Source of the DNA: Paenibacillus sp. DCT19
GTDB taxonomy: Bacteria; Bacillota; Bacilli; Paenibacillales; Paenibacillaceae
DNA length: 64,000 nt
Reading direction: 5' to 3'
Assembly: GCF_003268635.1 (NCBI RefSeq)
Contig: NZ_CP029639.1
Location: 2,181,501 to 2,245,500 of the forward strand
Positions within the stretch are counted from its first letter, which is position 1, and each line of letters starts with the position of its first letter. The notes beneath the pieces are model-generated. The model was not told where the DNA came from, searched no databases, and worked only from the letters and a program-made list of their open reading frames with translations. Made by a program: the position numbers and the translations under genes. Shown here piece after piece: positions 1-12,014 of the stretch.

Positions 1-453
1 CCAACTGGCTAAGTTGCATGCCAAAGTGTTATTCCAGCAGTGGGTTTACGCTTTATTGGAGGATTTACATAACCGGTCTATTCAGCCTTTCAAACCGGAT
101 TTGGTGACAAGAGCGGTCGAATATATGAACACGCATCTACATGAACCTCTTGGTTTGGACAAGATGGGGCAGGAATTGGAATGTAGTGTGGGGCACTTGT
201 CTAGACTATTTAAACAAAAGTTAAATGTCAGCCCTATTCAATATCTGGCACAGAGACGTGTTGAGAGAGCTGCATACCTAATGACTCATACCGATGCGAC
301 GTTGCAACAGATTGCCGAGCAGGTTGGTTATCCAGACGCCCATTCACTGAGTAGGAGCTTCAAGAAGATCCAGGGACTTTCACCTCTGCAATACAAAAAG
401 AAACAGCGTATGAATGGAGCCAAACAAGCGATTACTTTTCAAAAAAAGCATGA
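1..453 (+). CDS. AraC-family transcriptional regulator, C-terminal part (cut by window start)
   Basis: The reading frame is open to the left edge, so the N-terminal sensor part lies outside the window. What is visible is a two-helix-turn-helix AraC/XylS DNA-binding domain: the first HTH around 'LDKMGQELECSVGHLSRLFK' and the second ending in the family signature 'QIAEQVGYPDAHSLSRSFKK' followed by 'GLSPLQYKKK'. As sequenced the frame has no stop and continues through a Fur box into the next lipoprotein. A run of seven A at 441-447 lies just before an out-of-frame TGA (451-453); one extra A would give an ordinary stop there, so I end the gene at 453 by inference. The position next to a siderophore-binding lipoprotein suggests it controls iron uptake. 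The domain call is firm; the end is uncertain. Confidence 0.75.
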
Positions 454-510
454 TTTGCCCCATTTGATGCAAGAAAATGCCCTTCAACCTCTTAATTCTC
501 ACCTTTATAA

Positions 511-531
511 TGATATTGATTATCAATATCA
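511..531. promoter_or_regulatory. Fur box upstream of siderophore-binding lipoprotein
   Basis: The 21-base sequence TGATATTGAT-T-ATCAATATCA is a perfect inverted repeat around one central base. It contains overlapping matches to the 7-1-7 Fur motif (TGATAAT-N-ATTATCA), each with one mismatch. It lies 26 bases before the lipoprotein start, where a bound Fe-Fur repressor would block transcription. The element is seen directly; Fur control is inferred from the known consensus. Confidence 0.8.
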
Positions 532-556
532 TAAGAATGTTGGAGGGGAATTATTT

Positions 557-1596
557 ATGCAAGGAAAATTTAAAATGACAGCATTGTCGATGTTGCTATG
601 TTTCACGCTTTTGCTCGCGGCTTGTTCAAGTCCTGCACCGTCTGCAAGCAATACGCAACCAGCAACGACTACGTCTACGGCACAATCCAGTAATCAGGCA
701 ACGACGGACGGAAAATCAGCTACGTCCGCAGAGACGCGGACAGTGTCAACGTTGCGAGGTGATGTTGTCATTCCAGCCAATCCGCAGCGTGTAGCCTCAG
801 ATCAATATATGGGATACTTGTTGAAGCTCGGCATCATCCCTATCGGTGTGAGAACATTTATGCTAAACGAATCGTGGATTGAGAAGTCCGGTATCTCCGA
901 AGATATTATCGCAGGCATTGAAGATTTGGGCGGGGAATTCCCGATGAATCTGGAGAAGTTGGTTTCACTTGAGCCGGATCTTATTATTGGTTCTATTGAC
1001 AAAAATATTGAGGATTACGAGAAAATTGCGACTACCGTCTTTTTACCTTATTGGGAAGGGGAGACGACCTCAGGGCCACTGGAGAAGCTGCGCCGAATCG
1101 CTGGTGTGTTTGGGAAAGAGCAGGAAGCGGAGAAGTGGATCACTGCGTACCAAGAAGACGTCGAAGAAGCGAAGCAGCAGATTGATGGAATTATCAAAGA
1201 AGGTGAGACCGTATCCATCGTACAGGTTGGAAATAAAGCACTGTATGTTATGGCAGCAGAAGGTGGAAATTACGGCAGTTCTACCATCTATGATATGTTG
1301 AAGCTTCCGCCTACTCAGCAAGCGCTAGATATGAAGGAAGGATTCGTGAATATTTCTCTTGAGGTACTGCCTGAGTTCATTGGAGATCATGTCTTCATAT
1401 ATGGTTCACAAGATGAAGGGCTAATGAAGTATTGAACAGTGAAGTATGGAAACACCTTCCTGCTGTGCAGAAAGGACAGGTCTATGCGTATGGCTCCTTC
1501 GGAGACAAAGGGGACGAATTCGTGATGGAAGATCCATACTCACTGGAATTGCAGCTAGATACCATCAAGAATCTGTTACTGAATGCCAAAAAGTAG
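557..1596 (+). CDS. Iron-siderophore ABC transporter substrate-binding lipoprotein (frameshifted as sequenced)
   Basis: This protein captures ferric siderophore outside the cell and delivers it to an ABC permease. The ATG at 557 follows GGAGGGG. A signal peptide with lipobox LLAAC puts the lipid-anchored cysteine at residue 23, followed by a Ser/Thr/Gln-rich tether and a FecB/FhuD-type binding domain ('LEKLVSLEPDLIIGS'). The frame breaks after 'SQDEG': the current frame stops at 1435, while the natural C-terminus ('VWKHLPAVQKGQVYAYG...') continues in another frame to TAG 1594-1596. Adding one G to GGG at 1418-1420 gives a continuous 346-residue protein of normal family length. No permease or ATPase gene is in the window. 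A Fur box precedes it. Confidence 0.85.
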
Positions 1597-1647
1597 ATTG
1601 TTATTTATGGATTAGTGAATTTGATCCAAACAGGAAAGGAATTCAGC

Positions 1648-3249
1648 ATGGAAGAAATGGATTGGATAAAACGACTGGAGCAGCTGTATTTCTCTGCTGT
1701 GCATGTCCGTCAATACGCCAGCAAGCCGGGAGAAATTCAGCGAAGAACCTGGAATAGATTTGCCATATGTAGAGTTATCGCTGGAAAGGGAACTCTTATG
1801 ATCAATGACGTTGTACATACAGTGTCACAAGCGGAATGGTTCCTGTTAAAGCCTGGCATGCATGTGGAGCTCCAGACGTATACGGAGGCACCAGTCCGAT
1901 ATCAGATCATTTTATTTTCGTGTGTGGCACTTACTCGCAGTCAGAATAATTGGCATACGTCTACGTTTGATTTTCCTGTTATGGGCAAGCTTCACATGTC
2001 TTCCAATACACAAGATATTCATGAGCTTATGAATGAACTGGTAAGTGGTAAACGTCCTACAGAGAGTCCAGTAAACCTACGTAGGAAGCATCTTGTGCAC
2101 CAGTTATTGATACAGCTAATGAGTCAGTTTAAGCAAGCAGCTCCACCTGTCGCAGGTATGGATCTGGCTCTTGAATACATGAAGGATCATTATACCGAAG
2201 ATCTTCGCATGGAGCAGATGGCCCAAATGGCGGGGCTTAGCATGAATCATTTTACCAGAACGTTCAAACGGCAACTTCATATGACGCCAATGGAATATAT
2301 ATTGAAACAACGTATGGCTAAAGCCAAACAATTGCTGTTCTCCTCCGATAAGATTAAAGCGATCGCAGAGCAGGTCGGTTATAAGGACGAGCATTATTTC
2401 AGCAGGATGTTCAAGAAGAAGGAAGGCATTGCTCCAACCCTGTATATGAAAAAGAAAGTAAATCGTATCGCTACCACGTATTACGGGTTGGATGATTACG
2501 TCATTACGCTTGGTCTGACGCCGGTATCCGCTCTATCCTATGATCAGAGAGTGGCACATCCAGTTGCTATTCCTATGCTCCAAGCACATCGTCATCAGGG
2601 GATTATGTTGAACAGCTTCGATGAGAGTTACGACAAGCTGCGAAGGTTGCAACCAGATTTAATCATTACGAGTGACCGACTAGAGCCTAATGAAGCACTG
2701 CATCACATTGCCCCTACGACTCTGCTGGAACACAGTAATCATTTTGATGAAAGGCTTCTGTACATGGCTGACATTATGGGACGAACTGAACAGGCTGAGC
2801 GGTGGATTGAAGAGCATGCAGAACTAAGTCAGCTGCTTCGAGGGCGCATTCAATCGAGATGGGGAAAGCAGCGTGTGATGTTTCTTCGGGTGACCGCGAG
2901 GTTTTACCGAATGTATGGACGCAATAGCCAGACAGGGGCTTTACTATACGATGATCTAGGGTTTCATTTGCCATATCGATTTCCAGAGAAGCAGTGGGCT
3001 GTTGAAACTCAATTTGATGCTTTGCGCTTATATGAGGCAGATCATATTTTTGTCATGGTTGATCCGACGGCTGAGGCTAGCGCTCAATTTCGTCAGTTGC
3101 AGAGTTCGGCTGAGTGGCTAGCATTGAAGGCAGTTCAAGAGGGTCGTGTATACAATGCAGAGGATATCTTCTTCAAAACGTTAGGGCCTACAGGTCGCAT
3201 GTGGGCTATGAGATATGTAGCGGAGCAGCTTGGTATTACTGCACGGTGA
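1648..3249 (+). CDS. AraC-family regulator with C-terminal siderophore-binding-protein domain (Btr-like)
   Basis: A 533-residue cytoplasmic regulator, started at ATG 1648 behind AGGAAAGGA; the GTG at 1615 has no good ribosome site. Order of domains: N-terminal cupin-like arm (about 1-130), AraC double HTH (about 170-271, 'AIAEQVGYKDEHYFSRMFKK'), then a periplasmic-binding-protein fold (about 280-533) without any signal peptide. The last part parallels the neighbouring lipoproteins ('LRRLQPDLIIT', 'GALLYDDLGF', 'ADHIFVMVDPTAEA'). Known example: Bacillus subtilis Btr, in which such a domain senses Fe-bacillibactin and activates feuABC. By inference this protein senses an imported siderophore and activates the flanking lipoprotein genes. 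The ligand is unknown. Confidence 0.88.
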   Translation: MEEMDWIKRLEQLYFSAVHVRQYASKPGEIQRRTWNRFAICRVIAGKGTLMINDVVHTVSQAEWFLLKPGMHVELQTYTEAPVRYQIILFSCVALTRSQNNWHTSTFDFPVMGKLHMSSNTQDIHELMNELVSGKRPTESPVNLRRKHLVHQLLIQLMSQFKQAAPPVAGMDLALEYMKDHYTEDLRMEQMAQMAGLSMNHFTRTFKRQLHMTPMEYILKQRMAKAKQLLFSSDKIKAIAEQVGYKDEHYFSRMFKKKEGIAPTLYMKKKVNRIATTYYGLDDYVITLGLTPVSALSYDQRVAHPVAIPMLQAHRHQGIMLNSFDESYDKLRRLQPDLIITSDRLEPNEALHHIAPTTLLEHSNHFDERLLYMADIMGRTEQAERWIEEHAELSQLLRGRIQSRWGKQRVMFLRVTARFYRMYGRNSQTGALLYDDLGFHLPYRFPEKQWAVETQFDALRLYEADHIFVMVDPTAEASAQFRQLQSSAEWLALKAVQEGRVYNAEDIFFKTLGPTGRMWAMRYVAEQLGITAR

Positions 3250-3312
3250 TATTGTCCAAGTGAAGAGAGTGAAATAATCCATGGTAAGCAAGAACTCTTT
3301 TCCCTACTATAG

Positions 3313-3327
3313 TGATAATGATTATTA
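3313..3327. promoter_or_regulatory. Fur box upstream of second siderophore-binding lipoprotein
   Basis: TGATAAT-G-ATTATTA matches the Fur 7-1-7 motif with one mismatch and is embedded in a longer run of ATT repeats. It ends 29 bases before the ATG of the lipoprotein gene. Iron-dependent repression is inferred. Confidence 0.75.
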
Positions 3328-3356
3328 TTATTAAATAGTAGAGGGGTTTTACTAGA

Positions 3357-4337
3357 ATGTTTAGACAGAGAGCATCATGGATCGTACTGATAACCCTGCT
3401 TGTGTTTGTTCTAGCGGCATGCGGGAAAACGTCGGAAGTAGCGGAGACTACACCTCAGGATCAGGACACATCGGCAGAACAGAGTGGTACCCAGTCGATT
3501 GAACATCTTAAAGGAACAGCAGTTATACCACAAAAAATTGATCGTATGGTCGTCTTGTCTGCTTCTTATATTGATCACATGTTGACGATAGGCGAGAAGC
3601 CAGCAGGTGTTAATGTAGAAGTGCGTTATGGAGGAGATTACCTTCCTTATCTTGCAGATCAGTTGGCTGGAGTTCCAATCGTAGGTTCTGCAGACAGCCC
3701 CAACTTAGAAGCTATTCTTCAGATTGATCCAGATGTTATCTTAATTGAGAGCCGAACGGCTGAGAACTCGTATGAGCAGTTGGAGAAAATTGCGCCGACC
3801 ATCGTACTTGGTACCGAATGGCTGGATTATACGGACGATACCACCTATTGGACACAGGACTTGTTAACTATTGCAGGGATGTATGACAAGGTCGATCTGG
3901 CCAAAACAAAAATTGCTGAAGTGGAACAACAAGCCAGCCAGCTTAAAGCAAAAATTGAACAATTGGATGAGAAGAAGCTAGCTTATCTGCGTGTAAGAGA
4001 AAAAACATTACAGATCTATGCGGCAAAAGGACATCCAACCAATACGCTGTTGTATCATGATCTTGGATTTGAACCTACTGGAGTGACGCCAGCCGAACAA
4101 CGTGAGGATCTGTCTATGGAGAAGATTGCAGATATTGATGCTGATTTTGTAGTTCTGGAGGTTGACCCAAACGCTGAGGATTATCTAAATGGCATTAACG
4201 AAAGCTCCCTTTGGAAGAGTGTCCCTGCGGTCGTTGCGGATCAGGTCTATACAACGGATTCCTTCTGGTTGTTCAAGGGCTGGGGAGTTATCGGACGTAG
4301 CGAGATTATCAACGAAATTGAAGATATGATTCAATAG
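3357..4337 (+). CDS. Iron-siderophore ABC transporter substrate-binding lipoprotein
   Basis: A 326-residue exported binding protein for ferric siderophore. The signal peptide ends in a lipobox (VLAAC, lipidated Cys22), then an acidic/Ser linker, then the two-lobed FecB/FhuD fold with a long helix ('VEQQASQLKAKIEQLDEKK'). ATG 3357 follows GAGGGG. It lies between a Btr-like regulator and an FhuF-like reductase that starts on the base after its stop codon, so binding and later reduction of the iron complex are probably co-expressed. It resembles the sensor domain of the regulator just upstream. Transporter family firm; ligand not predictable. Confidence 0.92.
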   Translation: MFRQRASWIVLITLLVFVLAACGKTSEVAETTPQDQDTSAEQSGTQSIEHLKGTAVIPQKIDRMVVLSASYIDHMLTIGEKPAGVNVEVRYGGDYLPYLADQLAGVPIVGSADSPNLEAILQIDPDVILIESRTAENSYEQLEKIAPTIVLGTEWLDYTDDTTYWTQDLLTIAGMYDKVDLAKTKIAEVEQQASQLKAKIEQLDEKKLAYLRVREKTLQIYAAKGHPTNTLLYHDLGFEPTGVTPAEQREDLSMEKIADIDADFVVLEVDPNAEDYLNGINESSLWKSVPAVVADQVYTTDSFWLFKGWGVIGRSEIINEIEDMIQ

Positions 4338-5168
4338 ATGGGACGTTATTCAGGTTCAGATCAAGATTCAGATCCAAAACACTCCGAGCTAGTTGAGGCA
4401 TTACAGCACTTTTTTGTGACGAAGATTAGAAGTTCATGGGAGACTTCCGAGTATTCTTTTACGGTGAAAGATCTGCTCGATGAGGAGCGACGAAAATCGT
4501 TTCTAAGTGAACAGGCTACACAGCAGGGGCTTAAACTTGGAGGCACGGGAAGTGTTGCTGTTGGCACACTTTTTGCGAAGCGTTATTCGGTATGGGTTCT
4601 GGCTGTCGTCTCTGCATTCAGTCTGTATGACACCTTACTCCAAATTGAAAACGATGTTGTACGTGTGGAACTGACTGGATCAGGAAGAATGCGTTATGAG
4701 AGTCAGTTGGAGCAGTGCTTAGTTGCAAATGCAGATCTTACTCAGCGAAGATCTCAGCTCACCATGCTTAAAGGAAGACTGCAGCTACATCTGGAAACGA
4801 TCTTTAAGGGTGTAGCTGCTGATACGGGAGCGAGTGAGAAGGTCATGTGGGCACTTATTGCACACAATGTGCAACAGCTGTATGCACAAATGATCCATGA
4901 TGAAAGCATATGGAAAACGGCTGAACGATTAACACGAATACAAGAGGATCGCAGCGTATGGCTTACTCCGCAAGGTGATACCGAATCTCCGTTTGCGAGT
5001 AAGCTAAAATGTTTCGAGCATCCCAAGTGGCAAGGACAGCCGCTTTTGATACGCCGATATTGTTGTTTGGCCTATCAGGTTGGAAGCGGCAGTCATGCAC
5101 ATGGATACTGCAACAGTTGCCCGAAGTTAGATTCGGAATCCCGATTGCGCAATCTTCTACAATCGTGA
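4338..5168 (+). CDS. FhuF-like siderophore-iron reductase, [2Fe-2S] protein
   Basis: A 276-residue protein starting directly after the stop of the lipoprotein gene, implying translational coupling. The C-terminus holds 'RRYCCLAY...GYCNSCP', the FhuF C-terminal iron-sulfur motif: a CC pair followed by CxxC. FhuF-type enzymes reduce Fe(III) in imported hydroxamate siderophores and so release the iron in the cytoplasm. Here the CC pair and the CxxC are 14 residues apart, whereas in E. coli FhuF the spacing is about 10, so the cluster loop is longer. The 3' end overlaps the convergent next gene by 12 bases with no terminator between them. Function follows from motif plus iron-uptake context. Confidence 0.75.
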   Translation: MGRYSGSDQDSDPKHSELVEALQHFFVTKIRSSWETSEYSFTVKDLLDEERRKSFLSEQATQQGLKLGGTGSVAVGTLFAKRYSVWVLAVVSAFSLYDTLLQIENDVVRVELTGSGRMRYESQLEQCLVANADLTQRRSQLTMLKGRLQLHLETIFKGVAADTGASEKVMWALIAHNVQQLYAQMIHDESIWKTAERLTRIQEDRSVWLTPQGDTESPFASKLKCFEHPKWQGQPLLIRRYCCLAYQVGSGSHAHGYCNSCPKLDSESRLRNLLQS

Positions 5169-5876
5169 GCTAATACATTTGTACCGCATCGTGCGAATCT
5201 GTTTCAACTGCTCCATGTTCTCTTCAAAAGTAATATCTGAGGCTCTAGCCAGCCCAAGTCCAAAATCTTTTTTATACTTAAATGGGGCTTCTGGATATAG
5301 CGCAATAATATGAAGCTGGTTCCACCCAGGGTAGTCTGGATGATGCGTCCACACTTGTTCAGTCTCCAGTGCGTAGAAGCTATGGCACCATCTTCGTTCA
5401 TTACAAATAAAATGCATAGCTGGTCCATTTCGCTGCATCATGATGTCGCGGAATTGTTCCAATTTATTGAACTCCACATCAACATATTCAACAACCTGCA
5501 GCGGCTTAAGCCAGCGTCTGCGGGTTTGTTCACTTTGAATAGGGAAATGGCTACGTGGCGTACTGGAGAGCAATTCCTGACGAACAACGACAGCTTCAGG
5601 AAACGGTTGTATACGATCTAGTTCGTTCTGAAGCGAATCGGCTTTCTCGCGATGATGAAGTTGCAGAACATGTAGAATGTTCCATACGGGAAAATCACCG
5701 TGTTTTTCAGTCGTTATTTTGTGTGTGTACAATTTATAATCTGAAATCATCGTATTCCGATGGCGCTTATAAACGGGAATAACTTGGGTTTCAAGGTATG
5801 TGCGATATGGTTTAAGCCTCTGCTTGGGGATGTGAAAGGTGAGTGCAACGTAATAAATGTGATCTAGGGATTCCAT
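5157..5876 (-). CDS. Conserved protein of unknown function with two similar halves
   Basis: A 239-residue soluble protein that I do not recognise. It appears to contain an internal duplication: 'IYYVALTFHIPK...DFPVWNILHVLQLH' in the first half and 'VEYVDVEFNK...DYPGWNQLHIIALYPE' in the second, each with a β-strand start, an aromatic/His-rich middle and a P-x-W-N-x-L-H-x-x-x-L end. This layout recalls tandem ferredoxin-like (dimeric α/β-barrel) domains, but that is inference. It is transcribed towards the iron-reductase gene and divergently from an AraC regulator, which may control it. There is no signal peptide or membrane segment. Its ATG is preceded by a weak AAGGAGCAG site. Confidence 0.6.
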   Translation of the reverse strand: MESLDHIYYVALTFHIPKQRLKPYRTYLETQVIPVYKRHRNTMISDYKLYTHKITTEKHGDFPVWNILHVLQLHHREKADSLQNELDRIQPFPEAVVVRQELLSSTPRSHFPIQSEQTRRRWLKPLQVVEYVDVEFNKLEQFRDIMMQRNGPAMHFICNERRWCHSFYALETEQVWTHHPDYPGWNQLHIIALYPEAPFKYKKDFGLGLARASDITFEENMEQLKQIRTMRYKCISSRL

Positions 5877-6007
5877 GTAAACTGCTCCTTGTCGAGGTTA
5901 GATATGATTACAAGTTAAAGGATCTTGTTGATGTATATGTTACATGGTTTGCTGATGCACTTGTTAGCTCAATCGGGAGCTTGAATAGCTGAAAAAGGAG
6001 GATGCAC

Positions 6008-6889
6008 ATGACGACATTTGATGTTCCAGAACATGTAGGGAGTGGGCTGTTTCAATCGTTAAGGCTGGGATCACAAGCCACATGGTCATGGTCAGATCTT
6101 ACCCCACGCCGGAATACATTCGTAGACGAACAAGGTGAACATGCAGGGGTTGTGCTTGCTTTTAACCTTATGGGTGAGCAGAGATGGCGCAATCGAGATA
6201 CGGGGCGTGAGCATCTTTTACCAGAGAATTATTTCGGGATATACGATGGTGGTGCATATGCGGCGACCAATACATATGAAGAAAATGAGCGCAGTATGCA
6301 AATGGGGTTCCAGATCGCTCCTGGATTCTGTTCCATACTGTTCGAGAAGATTCGGGAGACCGGAGCAATTAGCAACTTCAATCATGTGCCTAGAATAGCC
6401 GGAATGGACATCCCGCCTGTAGCCCGTCGTGTTATACAGGATATGTTGGGATGTACATATTCTGATGACCTTCGTGAACATTATTTGCAAGCCAAGTTGA
6501 CGGAATTAATCGTCGTGCTTACTGGAGAGCTGACTGATCGACCACAGCCGCAATTGCCAGAGATAAAGTTAAGTGATTCCGACCTGGCTGGGTTGAAGGA
6601 GGTAAAGCGAATACTAAATGCTTGTTATGCAGATTCACCTACGATTCCGGAGTTGGTTCGCCCCGCAATGATGAACGAAAATAAGCTGAAACGAGCATTC
6701 AAGCAGCAATACGGGAAGTCCATTCATGCATATGTCATTGAGAAACGAATGGAGAAAGCGCACGAGCTGTTGGAAAGTGGCAAAGTTAGTGTATCAGAGG
6801 CGGCTCATCAGGTAGGATACGTAAACACAAGTTACTTTATCAGTAGATTTAGGCAAATGTATGGTACTAATCCGGGCACACTGAAATGA
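6008..6889 (+). CDS. AraC-family transcriptional regulator
   Basis: A 293-residue regulator. I prefer ATG 6008, seven bases behind AAGGAGG, to ATG 6002, which sits too close to that site. The N-terminal region (about 1-185) is a YqhC/PchR-like ligand-binding part, including 'GFQIAPGFCSILFEKIRE'. The C-terminal AraC double HTH (about 190-293) ends in 'EAAHQVGYVNTSYFISRFRQMYGTNPG', the PchR-type signature. PchR-like regulators often respond to ferric siderophores, which fits the iron genes to the left, but the divergent unknown gene or the collagen-like gene downstream are other possible targets. No binding site is evident. Confidence 0.82.
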   Translation: MTTFDVPEHVGSGLFQSLRLGSQATWSWSDLTPRRNTFVDEQGEHAGVVLAFNLMGEQRWRNRDTGREHLLPENYFGIYDGGAYAATNTYEENERSMQMGFQIAPGFCSILFEKIRETGAISNFNHVPRIAGMDIPPVARRVIQDMLGCTYSDDLREHYLQAKLTELIVVLTGELTDRPQPQLPEIKLSDSDLAGLKEVKRILNACYADSPTIPELVRPAMMNENKLKRAFKQQYGKSIHAYVIEKRMEKAHELLESGKVSVSEAAHQVGYVNTSYFISRFRQMYGTNPGTLK

Positions 6890-6918
6890 TGGAGTATTTT
6901 GGTTTTTAATATGAATGA

Positions 6919-11340
<4,422 letters not shown>

Positions 11341-11455
11341 TTACTGTTTCAGAGCCATGAGCCTATAGACAAATCCGTAAAGTTGTATTAACTTAGTTTG
11401 AAGATATTCGAAATATCTGTTTGAACATTGCAGTAACAAAAGTGAGGTGAATGTC

Positions 11456-11695
11456 ATGATTCCTATTTTGGGACGTATCAACGAATTAAGTAGAAAACAA
11501 CGTAGCAGCACTGGGCTGACGCAAGCAGAACAACAAGAACAGCAAGAACTGAGAAAAGAGTATTTGCAGGCGATTCGAGGTCAAGTACTTACAACCATGT
11601 TAGGCGTGTCCGTTGTCGATCCACTGGGCAATGACGTGACACCTGAGAAATTAATTATTGAAAAAGTGCAGCGCCGTAAACAGACGGAGCATTAG
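11456..11695 (+). CDS. YnzC-family (DUF896/UPF0291) small protein
   Basis: A 79-residue protein matching the DUF896 family: 'RINELSRKQRSSTGLTQAEQQEQQELRKEYLQAIRG' is its typical helical hairpin, followed by the common end 'DPLGNDVTPEKL'. ATG 11456 follows GTGAGGTG by six bases; the upstream in-frame GTG overlaps that site. In Bacillus subtilis YnzC is a small cytoplasmic protein whose molecular function is unknown. It stands alone and is followed by a strong terminator. Confidence 0.88.
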   Translation: MIPILGRINELSRKQRSSTGLTQAEQQEQQELRKEYLQAIRGQVLTTMLGVSVVDPLGNDVTPEKLIIEKVQRRKQTEH

Positions 11696-11706
11696 ACTCA
11701 TAGTGA

Positions 11707-11744
11707 AGACAGATCAAGGTAATTTCTTGGTCTGTCTTTTTTTT
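11707..11744 (+). terminator. Rho-independent terminator after YnzC-family gene
   Basis: A 12-base stem AGACAGATCAAG / CTTGGTCTGTCT with one T-G pair and a seven-base loop, followed by a run of eight T. Confidence 0.92.
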
Positions 11745-12014
11745 GTATTTGTAGACTTACTTGTACGAGGAAGAAAAGTAAACCAGCTATCTCCATCTTT
11801 GATGAGGTGCTTCGTGTAAATTAACAAGTATGATCCTTATTTTTAGACTTAATGACAAGAAATCTATCATCAACTTCAAATGAAGTATCACAACTCATAT
11901 AATAACGCTAATCTATTTCCATACGGACATGAGAAATAATGAGGAAAACGAACAAAACGAACAATGAATGAAAAATAAACTGACAGTCTTGCACCAGGAA
12001 AGGGTTGATGCGTT
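11745..12014. other. Intergenic region, no gene seen
   Basis: AT-rich DNA between the YnzC terminator and the flavoprotein gene. It must hold the flavoprotein promoter, but no clear -35/-10 pair, repeat or RNA structure stands out. AGGAAAGGG just before the GTG at 12015 is the ribosome site. Confidence 0.5.

Noticed and set aside
1446..1757. Separate small gene after the first lipoprotein
   Set aside because: In another frame the same DNA gives the missing lipoprotein C-terminus, so this frame is a shadow.
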